Shown piece after piece: positions 63,485 to 64,000 of a stretch of 64,000 nt of DNA. Source of the DNA: an uncultured Christensenella sp. Lineage in GTDB: Bacteria > Bacillota > Clostridia > Christensenellales > UBA3700. The position numbers and the translations under genes are program-made. The first letter of the stretch is position 1. Every line of letters begins with the position of its first letter. The stretch lies in assembly GCA_910584975.1 (NCBI GenBank), contig CAJUEA010000004.1, forward strand, positions 10,254-74,253. The letters are read 5' to 3'. The notes beneath the pieces are model-generated. The model had not been told where the DNA came from and ran no database searches. It was given only the letters and a program-made list of their open reading frames with translations.

Positions 63485-64000
63485 TCAAAAATTGTAAAAA
63501 AAAATATGCCCCGCGTTCCCGATAACTTTTTCACGGCTTCTTACAAATGCGCCGTTCTCTTGTTCGTAGTAGTAAGACAGTATATCTGCCTTAGGTGTGG
63601 TTGGCTTGTTCGTTTTAATAATGGTACTCCTTGTCTGAAATCGGGCGTTTCAAGTTATTTGTTCCCGTTCCGCAAGAAGAACAAATAAGTTTAGTTTGCT
63701 TTTCGGTTACTGTCCGTTTTTCTCTCTCAATGCGGCTTCTTCTAATAATGATTTATATCCCGCTTCTATAAGATGTACTTTCGTGTAACCGTTCTTCATT
63801 AAAAATGCGTTTATTTCTTCTGCCTGTTTTGTCTGTCCGCGTGGTAGACTTCGATTTTGCCGTGTCTTGTGATTTTGCTTGTCATTTGCTTGCCGCTTAA
63901 GGCGGTCTTATTGTCATTGCGTTTACCTCCGTTTGAGAACAATTAATATCTTCGTCCACGCAAGAAAGAGTGGAATAGATACCGTAAAAAAGGCGCGAAA
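63485..64000 (-). pseudogene. Broken coding remnants in a segment of foreign-like composition
   Basis: From about 63510 the G+C rises to roughly 40-45% and codon style changes. On the minus strand coding-like stretches continue across frames without proper starts: TSKITRHGKIEVYHAD in one frame continues as GQTKQAEEINAFLMKNGYTKVHLIEAGYKSLL in another (stop at 63707). Next comes TEKQTKLICSSCGTGTNN with a Cys pair (stop at 63615). Then DILSYYYEQENGAFVRSREKVIGNAG (frame 63485-63649) follows AAGGAG but has no ATG. The second piece faintly resembles the end of a rhodanese domain. Either a decayed mobile-element or phage region, or low-quality sequence with indels. Confidence 0.5.

Noticed and set aside
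63506..63688. 60-codon plus-strand frame in the terminal segment
   Set aside because: No ribosome binding site, and coding signal is on the opposite strand.
1..64000. tRNA, rRNA, CRISPR arrays, transposase or integrase genes
   Set aside because: Looked for conserved tRNA arms, repeat-spacer patterns and recombinase proteins on both strands; none found.

Overview
The window is a low-GC (roughly one third G+C) chromosomal segment with strong GGAGG-type ribosome binding sites, sigma-A type promoters and many intrinsic terminators. SpoVT and SpoVB homologues, VanW, GpmI, ABC-F, SecG and DUF951 proteins point to a Gram-positive Bacillota, most likely an uncultured anaerobic gut-type Clostridia. 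I cannot name the genus. No rRNA, tRNA, CRISPR array or insertion sequence was seen; apart from the last ~500 bases the content looks like vertically inherited chromosome.

Layout. 1-3.5 kb: start of an unknown gene, a GPH-family sugar transporter with an acidic tail, a small unknown protein and a dispersed repeat. 3.5-8.3 kb: XRE/cupin regulator and the lower-glycolysis cluster pgk-tpiA-gpmI. 8.4-13.6 kb: trmL, then spoVT-spoVB-mazG-dusB. 13.7-23.8 kb: an unknown protein, a YugP-like membrane peptidase, a GH2 homologue without its catalytic residues, phosphoglucomutase, VanW, and metY-metA. 23.9-27.9 kb: secG, rnr-smpB and a ferritin-like protein. 28-37.6 kb: ClC channel/antiporter, BspA-type LRR lipoprotein, purC, lacZ and an ABC-F ATPase. 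37.9-45.3 kb: ftsH, a 55-codon DUF3006 gene, a PflX-like radical SAM protein, a YcxB-like membrane protein, a degenerate alpha/beta-hydrolase with DUF951, and signal peptidase I. 45.9-50.6 kb: plsY followed by a 1341-residue single-pass membrane protein with about four copies of an internal module. 51-57 kb: pheA and gyrB-gyrA. 57.2-61.5 kb: alpha-galactosidase plus a second GPH transporter with a long coiled-coil tail. 61.6-63.5 kb: fabG-rplI-upp. 63.5-64 kb: a stretch of different composition with broken reading frames.

How the genes fit together. Galactosides are taken up by GPH symporters, cut by LacZ (beta) or the GH36 enzyme (alpha), and enter metabolism through phosphoglucomutase and the Pgk-TpiA-GpmI steps. 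MetA (Glu111, acetyl-CoA type) feeds MetY for homocysteine synthesis.

Most unusual items: the plsY-linked modular membrane protein (best candidate for an undescribed system); two probable pseudoenzymes (GH2 and alpha/beta-hydrolase); spoVT and spoVB abutting in the same frame across one stop codon; a recurring 19-nt motif; a tandem-palindrome promoter/terminator element next to the DUF3006 gene; a candidate small RNA downstream of gyrA; and several genes whose -10 box lies 5-6 nt from the ATG, suggesting leaderless mRNAs.
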